NCBI RefSeq assembly: GCF_000716535.1
Contig: NZ_JNWV01000041.1
Span: 1-64,000 of the forward strand
Direction: 5' to 3'
DNA length: 64,000 nucleotides
DNA from: Streptomyces flaveolus
Lineage (GTDB): Bacteria; Actinomycetota; Actinomycetes; Streptomycetales; Streptomycetaceae
Shown: positions 25,327-34,846 of the stretch, piece by piece
Position numbering within the stretch: the first letter of the stretch is position 1
Layout of the letters: every line of letters starts with the position of its first letter
Translations under genes and position numbers: made by a program
The notes under the pieces: generated by a model
The model's database searches: none
Seen by the model: only the letters and a program-made list of their open reading frames with translations
What the model was told of the DNA's origin: nothing

Positions 25327-26511
25327 TCAGGCGGTGAGCACGTCGACCACCCGGTTGATCATGTCCTCCCCCGCGTTCAGCGCGGTCGGCGTGTAGGAGA
25401 GCACGAAGCGGGTGCTCAGGTCGCGGGTGGCGAAGACCCGGGTGCGGTAGCCGTAGGTCTCCCCGGTCTTCCCCCAGAAGGTCGTGCCGCGCACCGTGGC
25501 CGTCTGAAGGCCCATGCTGTAGCGGGCCGGGCTGCCGTCCAGCATGCGCACGACGGGCGGGGGCAGAGTGACCATCCTCGTCAGTGCCCGCTCCGGCAGC
25601 AGCTCCCCGGTGAACAGGGCCTCCTGGAAACGGAAGAGGTCGTCCGCAGTCGAGACCAGCTCTCCCTCGCCCCAGGAGGCGGACTGGTCGTAGACCGTGA
25701 CATCGCGCAGGCTGCCGTCCGTCATGCGCAGGCTGCCGTGGACGTGCGGGCCGTGCAGGCGGGGGTCGTCGCCCGGTATCCGCGTGCCGCCCAGCCCCAG
25801 GGGCCGCAGGATCCGGGACGCGATCACCTCGCCGTAGGGGCGCCCCGTCAGTTCCTCGATCAGGAGGGCGAGGAACACGTAGTTGATGCCCCGGTACTCC
25901 TGTGCGCAGCCGGGCGTGAACTTGAGGCGGTCCCGCGTCACCGTGGCGACCAGGGCCCGTGGTGTCCAGTGGTCGAAGCGGTGGCGCAGGACCGCCTCCG
26001 GTGTGCCGAGGTCCGGCAGGCCCCGGTGGTCGGGCAGCCCGCTGGTGTGCTGGAGCAGGTGCGCCACCGTGACGCGGTCGAAGCGGGAGGGCAGGGCGAG
26101 GCCGGGAAGGCAGTGCGCGATCGGGGCGCCGAGATCCACCCGGCCCTCTGCCCAGAGCTGTAGGACGACCGTCGCCACGAAGGCCTTCGTCACGCTGCCC
26201 GCGCGGAAGCGGTCGTCCGCCCGCACGGGCCGGCCGCTCGCCGGGGCGGCCGTGCCCGCGGTGCCGTACCAACGGCTGCCCCGCCACTCCACGAGCAGCT
26301 GCGAGGCGGTCGCCTCCGGATGGGAGAGATCGCCGATCGCGGCGCGTAAGGCGGCGGGGTCGACAGCGCCGGGGTCCGAGGCGCCAGGGTCCGGGGCGCT
26401 GGGGTCCGCGATCGGCGCGGCCGTCGCCCGGGCGGCAAGGCCGGTGGTGGTCAGCGTGAGGGCGGCGGCTGCGCCCATGCCCGTGAAGGCGCGTCGGGAG
26501 AGGGAAGTCAT
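25327..26511 (-). CDS. Tat-exported beta-lactamase/DD-peptidase-fold serine hydrolase (TTA codon)
   Basis: A 394-residue exported hydrolase. The N-terminus MTSLSRRAFTGMG has a twin-arginine SRRAFTG motif before a hydrophobic stretch ending ATAAP. The catalytic SxxK reads SVTK (about residue 95), a YxN-type element is in YRGINYVF, and the third motif is KTG in WGKTGETYG. This fits class C beta-lactamase, esterase or D-alanyl-D-alanine carboxypeptidase-like enzymes. Codon 55 is TTA (forward 26347-26349), so expression should depend on bldA. The start has AGAAGGA 8 bp upstream. Confidence 0.85.
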   Translation of the reverse strand: MTSLSRRAFTGMGAAAALTLTTTGLAARATAAPIADPSAPDPGASDPGAVDPAALRAAIGDLSHPEATASQLLVEWRGSRWYGTAGTAAPASGRPVRADDRFRAGSVTKAFVATVVLQLWAEGRVDLGAPIAHCLPGLALPSRFDRVTVAHLLQHTSGLPDHRGLPDLGTPEAVLRHRFDHWTPRALVATVTRDRLKFTPGCAQEYRGINYVFLALLIEELTGRPYGEVIASRILRPLGLGGTRIPGDDPRLHGPHVHGSLRMTDGSLRDVTVYDQSASWGEGELVSTADDLFRFQEALFTGELLPERALTRMVTLPPPVVRMLDGSPARYSMGLQTATVRGTTFWGKTGETYGYRTRVFATRDLSTRFVLSYTPTALNAGEDMINRVVDVLTA

Positions 26512-26586
26512 GTGATCGATCCTTCTCCCGCCCGCGCGCCGGGACATCCGGGATGCCCCCGACAGGACCCTGGCCCGCCCCCGACC

Positions 26587-27903
26587 TCAGCCCAGGGCGC
26601 GCCCCAGCACCCACACCACCGGTGCCGCCGCCGACAGGGGCAGGGCCACGCCGGCCGTGAAGTGGACGAAGCGGGACGGGTAGTCGTAGCTGGCCACCCG
26701 GTGGCCGATCAGGGCGCACACCCCGGCGGCGGCGCCCAGCAGGGCCCCCTTCGTGCCGAAGCCGGTCATGCCGCCCACGGCGATCCCCGCGCCCGCCGCC
26801 GCCAGCACGGCGACCGCGACCGACACCGGGGTCGGCAGGGGCAGGGCGCGGGCCAGCACGGCCACCGCGACCGCCGCCGCGCCGACCGAGACCGCGTGCG
26901 GGTCGGCGGCCAGGTACCCGGTGGCCAGGACCGCCAGCGCCGCCGAGGCGATCGTCGCCATCAGGCCGTGCATCCGCTCGTCCGGCGAGGCGTGCGAGCG
27001 GAGCTGGAGGACGAGGGAGAGCAGGACCCACAGGCCGAGCGGGCCGAGGATGGCCACCAAGGCGTGGTCGCGGCCGGCCGCCAGGACCGCCACGTCGGAG
27101 GTCAGCGCGCCCGCGAAGGCCAGCGCGATGCCCTGCCGGGCGGGCCACATGCCGTTCAGCCGGAACCAGCCCGCGGCCGTCACCGCCTGGAGCACCACCA
27201 GCGGCACGACCAGGGCGTACGAGGCGACGGGTGCCGCCGCGGCGAGGAGCAGGCCCAGCGCGGCGGTGAGCAGCGCCGGCTGCATGCCGGGCTCGATGAT
27301 CGGGGAACGGCCCTCCAGCCGGGCCCGCTGGGCGTCGGTGATCCGCGCGTTGCCGGCGAGGGTGGCGGGGCCGTAGGCCGGCCCGGCCTCCGGGTCGTCC
27401 GGAGACGCCGGCGCGGGTGCGGCCGGGGCCGACGCGGGCGCGGCTGCGGGTGCCGGTTCGGGGTTCGGCGCGGGCGCGTACGTTCCCGCCCCCGCGTGCG
27501 TCCCGCCGTACGTCCCCGTGTGCGTCCCGCCGTACGTCCCCGTGTGCGTCCCGCCGTACGTCCCCGCGTACGGCTCGGCATACGGCTCCGCGTACTGCTG
27601 CTGGGGCTGCTGGTACTGCGGCTCCTGGTAAGAGGGCTGCTGATACCCCGCCTGCTGATACCCCGGCTGCTGGTACCCGGCCTGCTGGTACCCCGCCTGC
27701 TGCTGCTCCTGCCGTGGCAGATACGCCGTCTCCGCCGCCTGCACCGGCGCGTGCGTCTGCGTCTCCCAGGTCTGGCCCTGCCACTGCTGGGTGAGCTCAG
27801 GATCGTGGCCGGGCTGCCCGTGGTGCGGGTCCTGCGCGGGCCACTGCTGCTGATAGGGGTCGTAGCCCCCGTACGGGCCGCCCTGATACGGCTGGTTGGT
27901 CAT
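26587..27903 (-). CDS. Multi-TM protein with long repeat-rich N-terminal arm
   Basis: A 438-residue protein. The first 170 residues are low complexity and disordered: Gln/Tyr/Pro repeats built on AGYQQPGYQQ (residues 70-105), then GTYGGTHT repeated three times (about 113-138), then Ala/Pro. The second half has about seven hydrophobic segments without a recognised transporter signature. It lies 3 bp after the MoaD-like gene on the same strand, so they form an operon downstream of the alpha/beta hydrolase. Confidence 0.75.
   Translation of the reverse strand: MTNQPYQGGPYGGYDPYQQQWPAQDPHHGQPGHDPELTQQWQGQTWETQTHAPVQAAETAYLPRQEQQQAGYQQAGYQQPGYQQAGYQQPSYQEPQYQQPQQQYAEPYAEPYAGTYGGTHTGTYGGTHTGTYGGTHAGAGTYAPAPNPEPAPAAAPASAPAAPAPASPDDPEAGPAYGPATLAGNARITDAQRARLEGRSPIIEPGMQPALLTAALGLLLAAAAPVASYALVVPLVVLQAVTAAGWFRLNGMWPARQGIALAFAGALTSDVAVLAAGRDHALVAILGPLGLWVLLSLVLQLRSHASPDERMHGLMATIASAALAVLATGYLAADPHAVSVGAAAVAVAVLARALPLPTPVSVAVAVLAAAGAGIAVGGMTGFGTKGALLGAAAGVCALIGHRVASYDYPSRFVHFTAGVALPLSAAAPVVWVLGRALG
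27477..27577. repeat. 24-bp coding tandem repeat
   Basis: About four units of a 24-bp sequence (forward form GTACGTCCCCGTGTGCGTCC plus CGCC) encode the GTYGGTHT peptide repeats. A separate 15-bp Gln/Tyr repeat (GYQQA/P) follows at about 27640-27700. Both are prone to copy-number change. Confidence 0.75.
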
Positions 27904-27906
27904 CGC

Positions 27907-28161
27907 TCACCCTCCTGCGAACGGCGGGAGCACCTCGACCGTGCCGCCCTCGGCCAGCCGTACCGTCTCATGCGCGCGGGTCCCGACAGGGTCGCCGTCG
28001 ACGAGGAAGGAGCATCGCTGCAGCACGCGGGTGAGTTCGCCGGGGTGTCGCGTACGCACGGCGGCCAGCGCGTCGGCCAGCGTGTCCGCCTCGTACGGCT
28101 CCTCGGCGACCTGGGCCGCGGCCTTGGCGGCGGCCCAGTAGCGCACCGTGACCTTGGGCAT
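27907..28161 (-). CDS. MoaD/ThiS-family sulfur-carrier protein
   Basis: An 84-residue ubiquitin-fold protein ending in the diagnostic PPFAGG Gly-Gly, which is adenylated and thiocarboxylated in sulfur carriers. The first strand is MPKVTVRYWAAAK. ATG at 28161 follows GAGGATTCAG; an ATG four codons earlier is less likely. No MoaE or MoeB gene is adjacent, so it may serve molybdopterin, thiamine or another sulfur transfer pathway. Confidence 0.8.
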   Translation of the reverse strand: MPKVTVRYWAAAKAAAQVAEEPYEADTLADALAAVRTRHPGELTRVLQRCSFLVDGDPVGTRAHETVRLAEGGTVEVLPPFAGG

Positions 28162-28218
28162 CTGAATCCTCAATCGACGGCAGGGACAGGAAAAAGATTA
28201 AAGACAGTGTGGGTCAGG

Positions 28219-29067
28219 CTAGCCCGCCGCCGACACCGACCAGTTCCCGATCCGGGCCATCAGGGCGTCGTCCGCCGCGTGCTCGGCGTGGCCCATGCCC
28301 GGTTCGACCCAGAGGTCGCCGTGCTCGCCGGCCGCCTCGGCGAGCATCCGAGGGTGGTCGAGCGGGAAGTAACCGTCGCGGTCGCCGTGGACGATGAGGA
28401 GCGGGGTCGGGGCGATCTTCGGGACCGCCTGCACCGGGGAGAGCGGGACCGGGTCCCAGTCCCGGTGGTGGATGCGCGTACGCAGGCCGTAGCGGCCGAC
28501 CAGGCGGCCCTCGGGGCGGGTGACCAGCCAGTGCAGACGGCGCATGGGGGCCGTGCCCCGGTAGTACCAGCGGGCCGGTGCGCTGACGGAGACGACGGCG
28601 TCCGTGCCGCCGTGCAGCGCCGCGTGCCGCAGGACCACCGAGCCGCCCATGGAGAAGCCGACGGTCACCACGCGCGCGTGCCCGAGGCCGCGGGTCCACT
28701 CCACGGCGGCGGCGAGGTCCAGCACCTCCTTGTCGCCGACCGTGGACCGCCCGCCGGAGCGGCCGTGGCCGCGGAAGGAGAAGGTGACGACGGCGCCGTA
28801 GCCGCGCAGGACGCCCGCCACCCGGCGCACGTGCGGGCGGTCCACGTCCCCGGTGAAGCCGTGCGCGATGACGAACGCCAGGTCACCGGAGGCCGTCCGG
28901 GAGGTGTCCGGACGGGAGTCGTATACGGCGGGGGGCGGATCGTATACGGAATCGATCGGAATTCCGTCGGCCGTGCGCAGAAAGGTCCTGATAGGGCCCC
29001 GTCTGCCCGTCTCGCAATTCGGACGAACGGTGGAACGTGCCCCATGACCTGCCGGACGGTTGCTCAT
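28219..29067 (-). CDS. Alpha/beta hydrolase
   Basis: A 282-residue enzyme of the alpha/beta hydrolase fold. The nucleophile elbow is GFSMGG near residue 140, the acidic residue lies in HGDRDGYFP and the catalytic His in GMGHAEHA. An oxyanion HG pair is in IAHGFTGD. ATG at 29067 has no clear SD and may be leaderless. It is divergent from glnR. A monoacylglycerol-lipase or esterase role is typical but unproven. Confidence 0.85.
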   Translation of the reverse strand: MSNRPAGHGARSTVRPNCETGRRGPIRTFLRTADGIPIDSVYDPPPAVYDSRPDTSRTASGDLAFVIAHGFTGDVDRPHVRRVAGVLRGYGAVVTFSFRGHGRSGGRSTVGDKEVLDLAAAVEWTRGLGHARVVTVGFSMGGSVVLRHAALHGGTDAVVSVSAPARWYYRGTAPMRRLHWLVTRPEGRLVGRYGLRTRIHHRDWDPVPLSPVQAVPKIAPTPLLIVHGDRDGYFPLDHPRMLAEAAGEHGDLWVEPGMGHAEHAADDALMARIGNWSVSAAG

Positions 29068-29247
29068 GTGGGCTATTCTGCTGGGCAGAGGACTCGGGCA
29101 GCGTAGCCCCCGGGTCCTTTTGTGCTTTCGGAAGCGTTGTATACACAGCGGGAAACCTCGGGTGACCGCCGGTGTACGGGGCCTTCGGGAACGCAGAGCA
29201 GTACCCGTCCGCACTGTCCTCGCAGGGACCGAGGAGGAACCAGACGT

Positions 29248-30027
29248 ATGAGTTCTCTGCTGCTCCTGACCAACGCCCTCCAGCCGTCGACGGAGGTGCT
29301 CCCGGCCCTCGGCCTGCTCCTGCACAACGTGCGGGTCGCCCCGGCGGAGGGACCCGCACTGGTCGACACCCCGGGCGCCGACGTCATCCTCGTCGACGGC
29401 CGGCGCGATCTGCCCCAGGTGCGCAGCCTCTGCCAGCTGCTGCGGTCCACCGGCCCCGGCTGTCCGCTGCTCCTCGTCGTCACCGAGGGCGGCCTGGCCG
29501 CCGTCACCGCCGACTGGGGCATCGACGACGTGCTCCTGGACACCGCCGGCCCGGCGGAGGTCGAGGCGCGGCTGCGGCTCGCCATGGGCCGCCAGCAGAT
29601 CGTCAACGACGACTCGCCGATGGAGATCCGCAACGGCGACCTCTCGGTGGACGAGGCGACCTACAGCGCCAAGCTCAAGGGACGGGTCCTGGACCTGACC
29701 TTCAAGGAGTTCGAGCTGCTCAAATACCTCGCCCAGCACCCAGGCCGCGTCTTCACCCGCGCCCAGCTGCTCCAGGAGGTGTGGGGCTACGACTACTTCG
29801 GCGGCACCCGTACGGTCGACGTGCACGTACGACGGCTGCGCGCCAAGCTCGGCCCGGAGCACGAGTCACTGATCGGAACCGTCCGGAACGTCGGTTATCG
29901 ATTCGTTACGCCGGAGAAGACCGACCGGTCCGCCGACGAGGCCAAGGCCAAGGCCGGCCGGGCAAAGCCGGAGGATGCGGACGCAACCGCCGTCCTGGAC
30001 GGCACCGAGGTACACGCCGAGGCGTAG
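29248..30027 (+). CDS. glnR: GlnR, global nitrogen regulator
   Basis: A 259-residue atypical OmpR-family regulator controlling ammonium uptake and assimilation genes. The N-terminal receiver opens [19 protein letters not shown] and retains Asp50 (LVDGRR) but lacks the usual acidic pair, matching GlnR, which acts without a partner kinase. The C-terminal winged helix (about 125-225) reads [20 protein letters not shown], then [15 protein letters not shown] strong RBS (GAGGAGGAAC) precedes the ATG at 29248. The C-terminal 35 residues are charged and disordered. No kinase gene is adjacent. Confidence 0.93.
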   Translation: MSSLLLLTNALQPSTEVLPALGLLLHNVRVAPAEGPALVDTPGADVILVDGRRDLPQVRSLCQLLRSTGPGCPLLLVVTEGGLAAVTADWGIDDVLLDTAGPAEVEARLRLAMGRQQIVNDDSPMEIRNGDLSVDEATYSAKLKGRVLDLTFKEFELLKYLAQHPGRVFTRAQLLQEVWGYDYFGGTRTVDVHVRRLRAKLGPEHESLIGTVRNVGYRFVTPEKTDRSADEAKAKAGRAKPEDADATAVLDGTEVHAEA

Positions 30028-30123
30028 CCGGCCCACAGCGGACGCATGAGCGGCGCCCGGGCGGGGCATCGTCCTCGCACAGCCGCCATGTGATACGCCC
30101 TGCCCAGAGCCGGTCAATCCGCG

Positions 30124-30129
30124 TAGACT
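30124..30129 (+). promoter_or_regulatory. -10 element of the lacI-type gene (leaderless)
   Basis: TAGACT lies 6 bp before the GTG start at 30136, so transcription should begin at the start codon. A weak -35 (TGCCCA, 30101-30106) is 17 bp upstream. Confidence 0.5.
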
Positions 30130-30135
30130 CCGCGC

Positions 30136-31158
30136 GTGGCCAAGGTGACTCGGGATGACGTGGCACGGCTGGCGGGAACCTCCACAGCCGTCGTCAGTTA
30201 TGTCATCAACAACGGACCCCGGCCGGTCGCCCCGGCAACGCGCGAGCGTGTCCTCGCCGCGATCAAGGAACTGGGGTACCGGCCCGACCGGGTCGCCCAG
30301 GCGATGGCCTCCCGGCGCACCGACCTCATAGGCCTCATCATCCCCGACGCCCGCCAGCCCTTCTTCGGCGAGATGGCACACGCGGTCGAGCAGGCCGCCT
30401 CGGAGCGCGGGAAGATGGTCCTGGTCGGCAACACCGACTACATCGGCGAGCGCGAGGTCCACTATCTGCGCGCCTTCCTCGGCATGCGCGTCTCGGGCCT
30501 GATCCTCGTCTCGCACGCCCTGAACGACCTGGCCGCCGCCGAGATCGACGCCTGGGACGCCCGGGTGGTGCTGCTGCACGAGCGTCCGGAGGCCATCGAC
30601 GACGTCGCCGTGGTGACGGACGACCTGGGCGGCGCCCAGCTCGCCGTGCGCCACCTGCTGGAACACGGCTACGAGTACGTCGCCTGCATGGGCGGTACGG
30701 CGCAGACCCCGGCCGTCGGCGACCCGGTCTCCGACCACGTCGAGGGCTGGAAGCGGGCCATGGCCGAGGCGGGCCTCACCACCGAGGGCCGGCTGTTCGA
30801 GGCGCCGTACAACCGTTACGACGCCTACCGGGTGGCCCTGGACGTCCTCTCCGGCCCCCACCGGCCGCCCGCGATCTTCTGCTCCACCGACGACCAGGCC
30901 ATCGGCCTGCTGCGGGCGGCGCGCGAGCTGCGCATCGACGTGCCCGGGCAACTGGCGGTGGCCGGCTTCGACGACATCAAGGAGGCCGCGCTCGCCGACC
31001 CGCCGCTGACCACGGTCGCCTCCGACCGCTCCGCGATGGCCCGGTCGGCGGTCGACCTGGTGCTGGACGACGGCCTGCGGATCGCCGGGTCCCGGCGCGA
31101 GCGGCTGAAGACGTTCCCCTCGCGGCTGGTGGTGCGCACGAGCTGCGGCTGCGGCTGA
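30136..31158 (+). CDS. LacI-family transcriptional regulator
   Basis: A 340-residue repressor. The HTH (residues 1-50) reads [20 protein letters not shown] followed by the hinge helix segment [15 protein letters not shown]. The periplasmic-binding-protein-like ligand domain spans about 62-335. No sugar operon is adjacent; it is followed by a terminator, so targets lie elsewhere. A GTG start without SD suits the leaderless promoter. Confidence 0.85.
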   Translation: MAKVTRDDVARLAGTSTAVVSYVINNGPRPVAPATRERVLAAIKELGYRPDRVAQAMASRRTDLIGLIIPDARQPFFGEMAHAVEQAASERGKMVLVGNTDYIGEREVHYLRAFLGMRVSGLILVSHALNDLAAAEIDAWDARVVLLHERPEAIDDVAVVTDDLGGAQLAVRHLLEHGYEYVACMGGTAQTPAVGDPVSDHVEGWKRAMAEAGLTTEGRLFEAPYNRYDAYRVALDVLSGPHRPPAIFCSTDDQAIGLLRAARELRIDVPGQLAVAGFDDIKEAALADPPLTTVASDRSAMARSAVDLVLDDGLRIAGSRRERLKTFPSRLVVRTSCGCG

Positions 31159-31162
31159 CCTC

Positions 31163-31187
31163 GGGGCCCCTTCGGAAGAGGCCCCCG
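31163..31187 (+). terminator. Terminator after the lacI-type gene
   Basis: GGGGCC and GGCCCC enclose a smaller CTT-CGG-AAG hairpin; the sequence GACCCGTCTTTAT follows. It ends the LacI transcript before the protease operon. Confidence 0.55.
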
Positions 31188-31252
31188 ACCCGTCTTTATA
31201 TGGGGCAAACGAGGTTCTGCCGGGCTTCTCAGCCGGCACTCAGGAAGCTCTC

Positions 31253-32275
31253 ATGGTCACGGGGGACTCTTCTGTCATGACCGAGAGCCAGGGCACCTAC
31301 GAGCAGCCACAGCAGCCGCACTCCTACTCCGCTCCCGTGAACCCCGAGTGGCCGCCCCCGCCGCCGTACCAGCCGGCGGTCGCGGCCCCCGGGCCCGAGA
31401 AGAAGCGCCCCCGGGGGCCGATGGCCCTGCTCGCGGCGGTCGCGATCGTCGCGGCGGCGGTCGGCGGCGGCACGGCGTACGCCTTCCAGGAGCTGACCGG
31501 CAAGGACACGGTCGCCACCGCCGGCAGCACCACCACCGTGGTGCCGTCGAGCAAGAAGGGCGACGTCGCCGCCATCGCCGCCGCGGTCAGCCCGAGCGTG
31601 GTCGAGATCAACGCGACGCTCCCGAACGGCTCCTCCACCGGGTCCGGCGTGATCATCACGTCGAACGGCGAGATCGTCACCAACAACCACGTCGTCTCCG
31701 GCGCCACCTCGGTCAAGGTGCGCACGAGCAGCGGCAAGAGCTACACCGCCGAGGTCGTCGGCACCGACAGCTCCAAGGACCTCGCGCTGATCAAGCTGAA
31801 GGGCGCCTCCGGCCTGAAGGCGGCGGCGCTCGGTGACTCGAGCAGCGTCCAGGTCGGCGACACGGTCGTCGCGATCGGCTCCCCCGAGGGCCTGACCGGA
31901 ACCGTCACCAGCGGCATCGTCTCCGCCCTGAACCGGGACGTCACCGTCTCCACCGACGAGAACCAGGGGCAGGGCCAGGACGGCGAGGGCCAGTGGCCCT
32001 TCCAGTTCGGCGGCCGTGAGTTCAACGGCGACACCGGCTCGTCCACCACCACCTACAAGGCCATCCAGACCGACGCGTCCCTCAACCCCGGCAACTCCGG
32101 CGGCGCGCTGATCGACGCGAGCGGTCACGTCATAGGCATCAACTCCGCGATGTACTCCTCCGCCTCGCAGGCGTCCTCGTCCTCGGACGCGGGCAGCATC
32201 GGCCTCGGCTTCGCCATCCCCGTCGACACGGTGAAGTCCGACCTGGCCAAGCTGCGGGCGGGCTCCGACAGCTAG
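31253..32275 (+). CDS. HtrA/PepD-like membrane-anchored serine protease
   Basis: A 340-residue S1C protease. A cytoplasmic Pro/Tyr-rich segment (about 1-55) precedes one membrane helix (MALLAAVAIVAAAVGGG), then an extracytoplasmic trypsin-like domain with His in NNHVV, Asp in KDLALI and Ser in NPGNSGGAL. No PDZ domain follows, unlike most HtrA proteins. ATG at 31253 has AGGAAG upstream; the ATG at 31277 is an alternative. A two-component system lies downstream on the same strand, the arrangement of mycobacterial PepD-MprAB envelope-stress systems. Confidence 0.85.
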   Translation: MVTGDSSVMTESQGTYEQPQQPHSYSAPVNPEWPPPPPYQPAVAAPGPEKKRPRGPMALLAAVAIVAAAVGGGTAYAFQELTGKDTVATAGSTTTVVPSSKKGDVAAIAAAVSPSVVEINATLPNGSSTGSGVIITSNGEIVTNNHVVSGATSVKVRTSSGKSYTAEVVGTDSSKDLALIKLKGASGLKAAALGDSSSVQVGDTVVAIGSPEGLTGTVTSGIVSALNRDVTVSTDENQGQGQDGEGQWPFQFGGREFNGDTGSSTTTYKAIQTDASLNPGNSGGALIDASGHVIGINSAMYSSASQASSSSDAGSIGLGFAIPVDTVKSDLAKLRAGSDS

Positions 32276-32300
32276 CAACACCAAGTGCAAGGAGCAGGTC

Positions 32301-32525
32301 ATGATCAAGCACGTCCCCCACCGGTTCAGCGAGCGTGGTCCGGCCGGTCTCACCCTGGCCCTGTCCATCGTGTCCGAGCTGCACGTGCCCGTCCCGGCGC
32401 CCCGGGCTCCCGAGGTGGCCGCACCCGTGACGCCGGTCCCCCAGCTGATGGGCCTGCGCACCTCCGCCGCCCGTCCGCACCGCCGCAAGGTCCCGCTGCA
32501 CCGCCTGAACACGGTCCGGGTCTGA
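32301..32525 (+). CDS. 74-residue hypothetical protein
   Basis: A short ORF starting MIKHVPHRFSERGPAGLTLAL, with AAGGAG 6 bp before the ATG. It is hydrophilic and rich in Pro, Arg and Val. It lies between the protease gene and the response-regulator gene, and could be part of the same transcript. I do not recognise it; the strong RBS is the main evidence. Confidence 0.5.
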   Translation: MIKHVPHRFSERGPAGLTLALSIVSELHVPVPAPRAPEVAAPVTPVPQLMGLRTSAARPHRRKVPLHRLNTVRV

Positions 32526-32652
32526 CCGGCGCGCGTGTCCCCGGGCCCCCGACATGGGACGCTGAGAGACACCGACCACGGCCGGGAGGCCCCCACCCCC
32601 GGCCGGAAGACTCCGACCACCCCGCCCACCGCACCCCGAGGAAACGCGAGCG

Positions 32653-33387
32653 ATGAGTCCCGCCGAAGGCGACCGTGACCCCCAGCGCATCCTGATCGTC
32701 GACGACGAGCCGGCCGTACGCGAGGCCCTCCAGCGCAGCCTCGCCTTCGAGGGGTACGACACCGAGGTCGCCGTCGACGGCGCGGACGCCCTGGAGAAGG
32801 CCACGGCCTACCAGCCGGACCTGGTCGTGCTGGACATCCAGATGCCGCGCATGGACGGGCTGACCGCGGCCCGCCGCATCCGGGGTGCGGGGGACACCAC
32901 CCCGATCCTGATGCTCACCGCCCGCGACACGGTCGGCGACCGGGTCACCGGCCTGGACGCGGGCGCCGACGACTACCTGGTCAAGCCGTTCGAGCTGGAC
33001 GAGCTCTTCGCCCGCATCCGCGCTCTGCTGCGCCGCAGCTCCTACGCGGTGGCGGTGTCCGCCGAGGCCCAGGCGGACGAGGCGCTCACCTTCGCCGACC
33101 TGCGCATGGACCTCGCCACCCGGGAGGTCACGCGTGGCGGCCGGCCCGTCGAACTGACCCGCACGGAGTTCACCCTGCTGGAGATGTTCATGGCACATCC
33201 GCGCCAGGTGCTCACCCGTGAGCAGATCCTGAAGGCGGTGTGGGGCTTCGACTTCGAGCCGTCCTCCAACTCGCTCGACGTCTACGTCATGTACCTGCGC
33301 CGCAAGACCGAGGCCGGCGGCGAGCCGCGCCTGGTGCACACCGTGCGCGGGGTGGGCTACGTCCTGCGGCAGGGCGGCGCCGAGTGA
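32653..33387 (+). CDS. OmpR-family response regulator (MprA-like)
   Basis: A 244-residue regulator with a full receiver: DDE acidic pair at about residues 17-19, phospho-acceptor Asp in [12 protein letters not shown], Thr in LTARD and Lys in VKPFE. The winged helix (about 150-240) reads [18 protein letters not shown] and [12 protein letters not shown]. Its stop overlaps the start of the histidine-kinase gene by 4 bp. With the protease it resembles MprAB-PepD, which answers cell-envelope stress. Confidence 0.9.
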   Translation: MSPAEGDRDPQRILIVDDEPAVREALQRSLAFEGYDTEVAVDGADALEKATAYQPDLVVLDIQMPRMDGLTAARRIRGAGDTTPILMLTARDTVGDRVTGLDAGADDYLVKPFELDELFARIRALLRRSSYAVAVSAEAQADEALTFADLRMDLATREVTRGGRPVELTRTEFTLLEMFMAHPRQVLTREQILKAVWGFDFEPSSNSLDVYVMYLRRKTEAGGEPRLVHTVRGVGYVLRQGGAE

Positions 33388-34838
33388 GGCAGCTCGCGCG
33401 CCGGTACCGGGCGCTGCCACTGCGGGCGCGACTGGCGATGCTGGTCGCGGCCGCGGTGGCGTTCGCGGTGGCGGCGGTCTCGGTGACCTGCTGGTTCCTC
33501 GTCGAGCGGAAGCTGTACGACCAGCTCGACGAGGATCTGCAGAAGTCCCTGCGGAACACGACGCAGACGGACCAGTTGCAGTTCACCCTCGACAACTGCA
33601 CCGACACCCCGCAGGCCAACAGCTTCCTGCTGCGCGACCGGTACTCCCAGCTCGTCACGGAGGACGGCAAGGTCTGTCTGTTCGGGGCCGCCTCGGGCAA
33701 GATCAAGGTCACGCAGGCCGACAAGACCGAGATCAAGAACCTCGACCCCAGCATCCTGTACTTCCGCAACGGGAGCGACGACGAGGGCAACGAGCTGCGG
33801 GTGCTCACCAAGCCCATCAGCCCCACGGCGACCGCGAGCGGCGGGCCCGGCCCCAACGTCGGCGTGCTCATCGCCGTACCCCTCAAGAGCACGCAGAAGA
33901 CCCTCAACGACCTCGCCCTGGTCCTCCTCCTCGTCTCCGCCGTCGGTGTCGTCGGCGCCGGTGCGGCCGGCCTCGCCGTGGCACGGGCCGGGCTGCGCCC
34001 CGTCGACAAGCTCACCGAGGCCGTGGAGCACGTGGCCCGCACGGAGGACCTGACCATCCGCATCCCCGTGGAGGACGTCAGCGAGGACGAGGTGGCCCGG
34101 CTGTCGAGGTCGTTCAACTCGATGACCGCCTCGCTGGCCAGCTCCCGCGACCTCCAGCAGCAACTGATCGCGGACGCCGGCCATGAACTGCGTACGCCCC
34201 TGACCTCGCTCAGGACGAACATCGAACTGCTCACCCGCAGCGAGGAGACCGGCCGCCCGATCCCGCCCGAGGACCGCAAGGCGCTGCTCGCCTCGGTGAA
34301 GGCGCAGGTGACCGAACTGGCCGCGCTGATCGGTGACCTCCAGGAGCTGTCCCGCTCGGAGGGGCAGCACGGCGAACGCGTCCAGGTGGTCGCCCTCCAG
34401 GACACCGTCGAGGCGGCGCTGCGCCGGGCCCGGCTGCGCGGCCCCGAGCTGTCGATCACGGCGGACCTGGAGCCCTGGTTCGTCCGGGCGGAGCCCTCCG
34501 CGCTGGAGCGGGCGATCGTCAACGTCCTGGACAACGCGGTGAAGTTCAGCCCCGAGGGCGGCACGGTCGAGGTGCGGCTCACCGAGGGCGTGCTGACGGT
34601 CCGTGATCACGGTCCCGGCATCGCCGAGGACGAACTCCCGCACGTCTTCGACCGGTTCTGGCGCTCCCCCAGCGCCCGTGCCCTGCCGGGTTCGGGCCTC
34701 GGCCTGTCCATCGTCGCCCGTACGGTGAAGCAGGCGGGCGGCGAGGTCGCCCTGGCCCCCGCGGAGGGCGGCGGCACGGTGGCGACGGTACGGCTGCCGG
34801 GCGCGCCGATCCCGCCACCGGAGGCGCCGGCCGGCTGA
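33384..34838 (+). CDS. Sensor histidine kinase (MprB-like)
   Basis: A 484-residue membrane kinase. Two membrane helices ([19 protein letters not shown] and [19 protein letters not shown]) flank an extracytoplasmic sensor of about 150 residues with two Cys (NCTD and VCLF) that may form a disulfide. HAMP, then the H-box [10 protein letters not shown]-box [11 protein letters not shown] and G-boxes DHGPGIAE and GSGLGLSIV follow. The GTG at 33384 overlaps the regulator stop, so the two are co-translated. Confidence 0.92.
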   Translation: MRQLARRYRALPLRARLAMLVAAAVAFAVAAVSVTCWFLVERKLYDQLDEDLQKSLRNTTQTDQLQFTLDNCTDTPQANSFLLRDRYSQLVTEDGKVCLFGAASGKIKVTQADKTEIKNLDPSILYFRNGSDDEGNELRVLTKPISPTATASGGPGPNVGVLIAVPLKSTQKTLNDLALVLLLVSAVGVVGAGAAGLAVARAGLRPVDKLTEAVEHVARTEDLTIRIPVEDVSEDEVARLSRSFNSMTASLASSRDLQQQLIADAGHELRTPLTSLRTNIELLTRSEETGRPIPPEDRKALLASVKAQVTELAALIGDLQELSRSEGQHGERVQVVALQDTVEAALRRARLRGPELSITADLEPWFVRAEPSALERAIVNVLDNAVKFSPEGGTVEVRLTEGVLTVRDHGPGIAEDELPHVFDRFWRSPSARALPGSGLGLSIVARTVKQAGGEVALAPAEGGGTVATVRLPGAPIPPPEAPAG

Positions 34839-34846
34839 CCCGGCCC

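Noticed and set aside
24512..27784. A 1,090-codon minus-strand open frame
   Set aside because: It overlaps ygfZ and out-of-frame parts of the serine hydrolase and membrane protein; no domain is visible.
29068..29247. A GlnR box in the glnR promoter region
   Set aside because: A GAAAC half is present at 29152-29156 but the matching GTnAC half at six bases distance is not.
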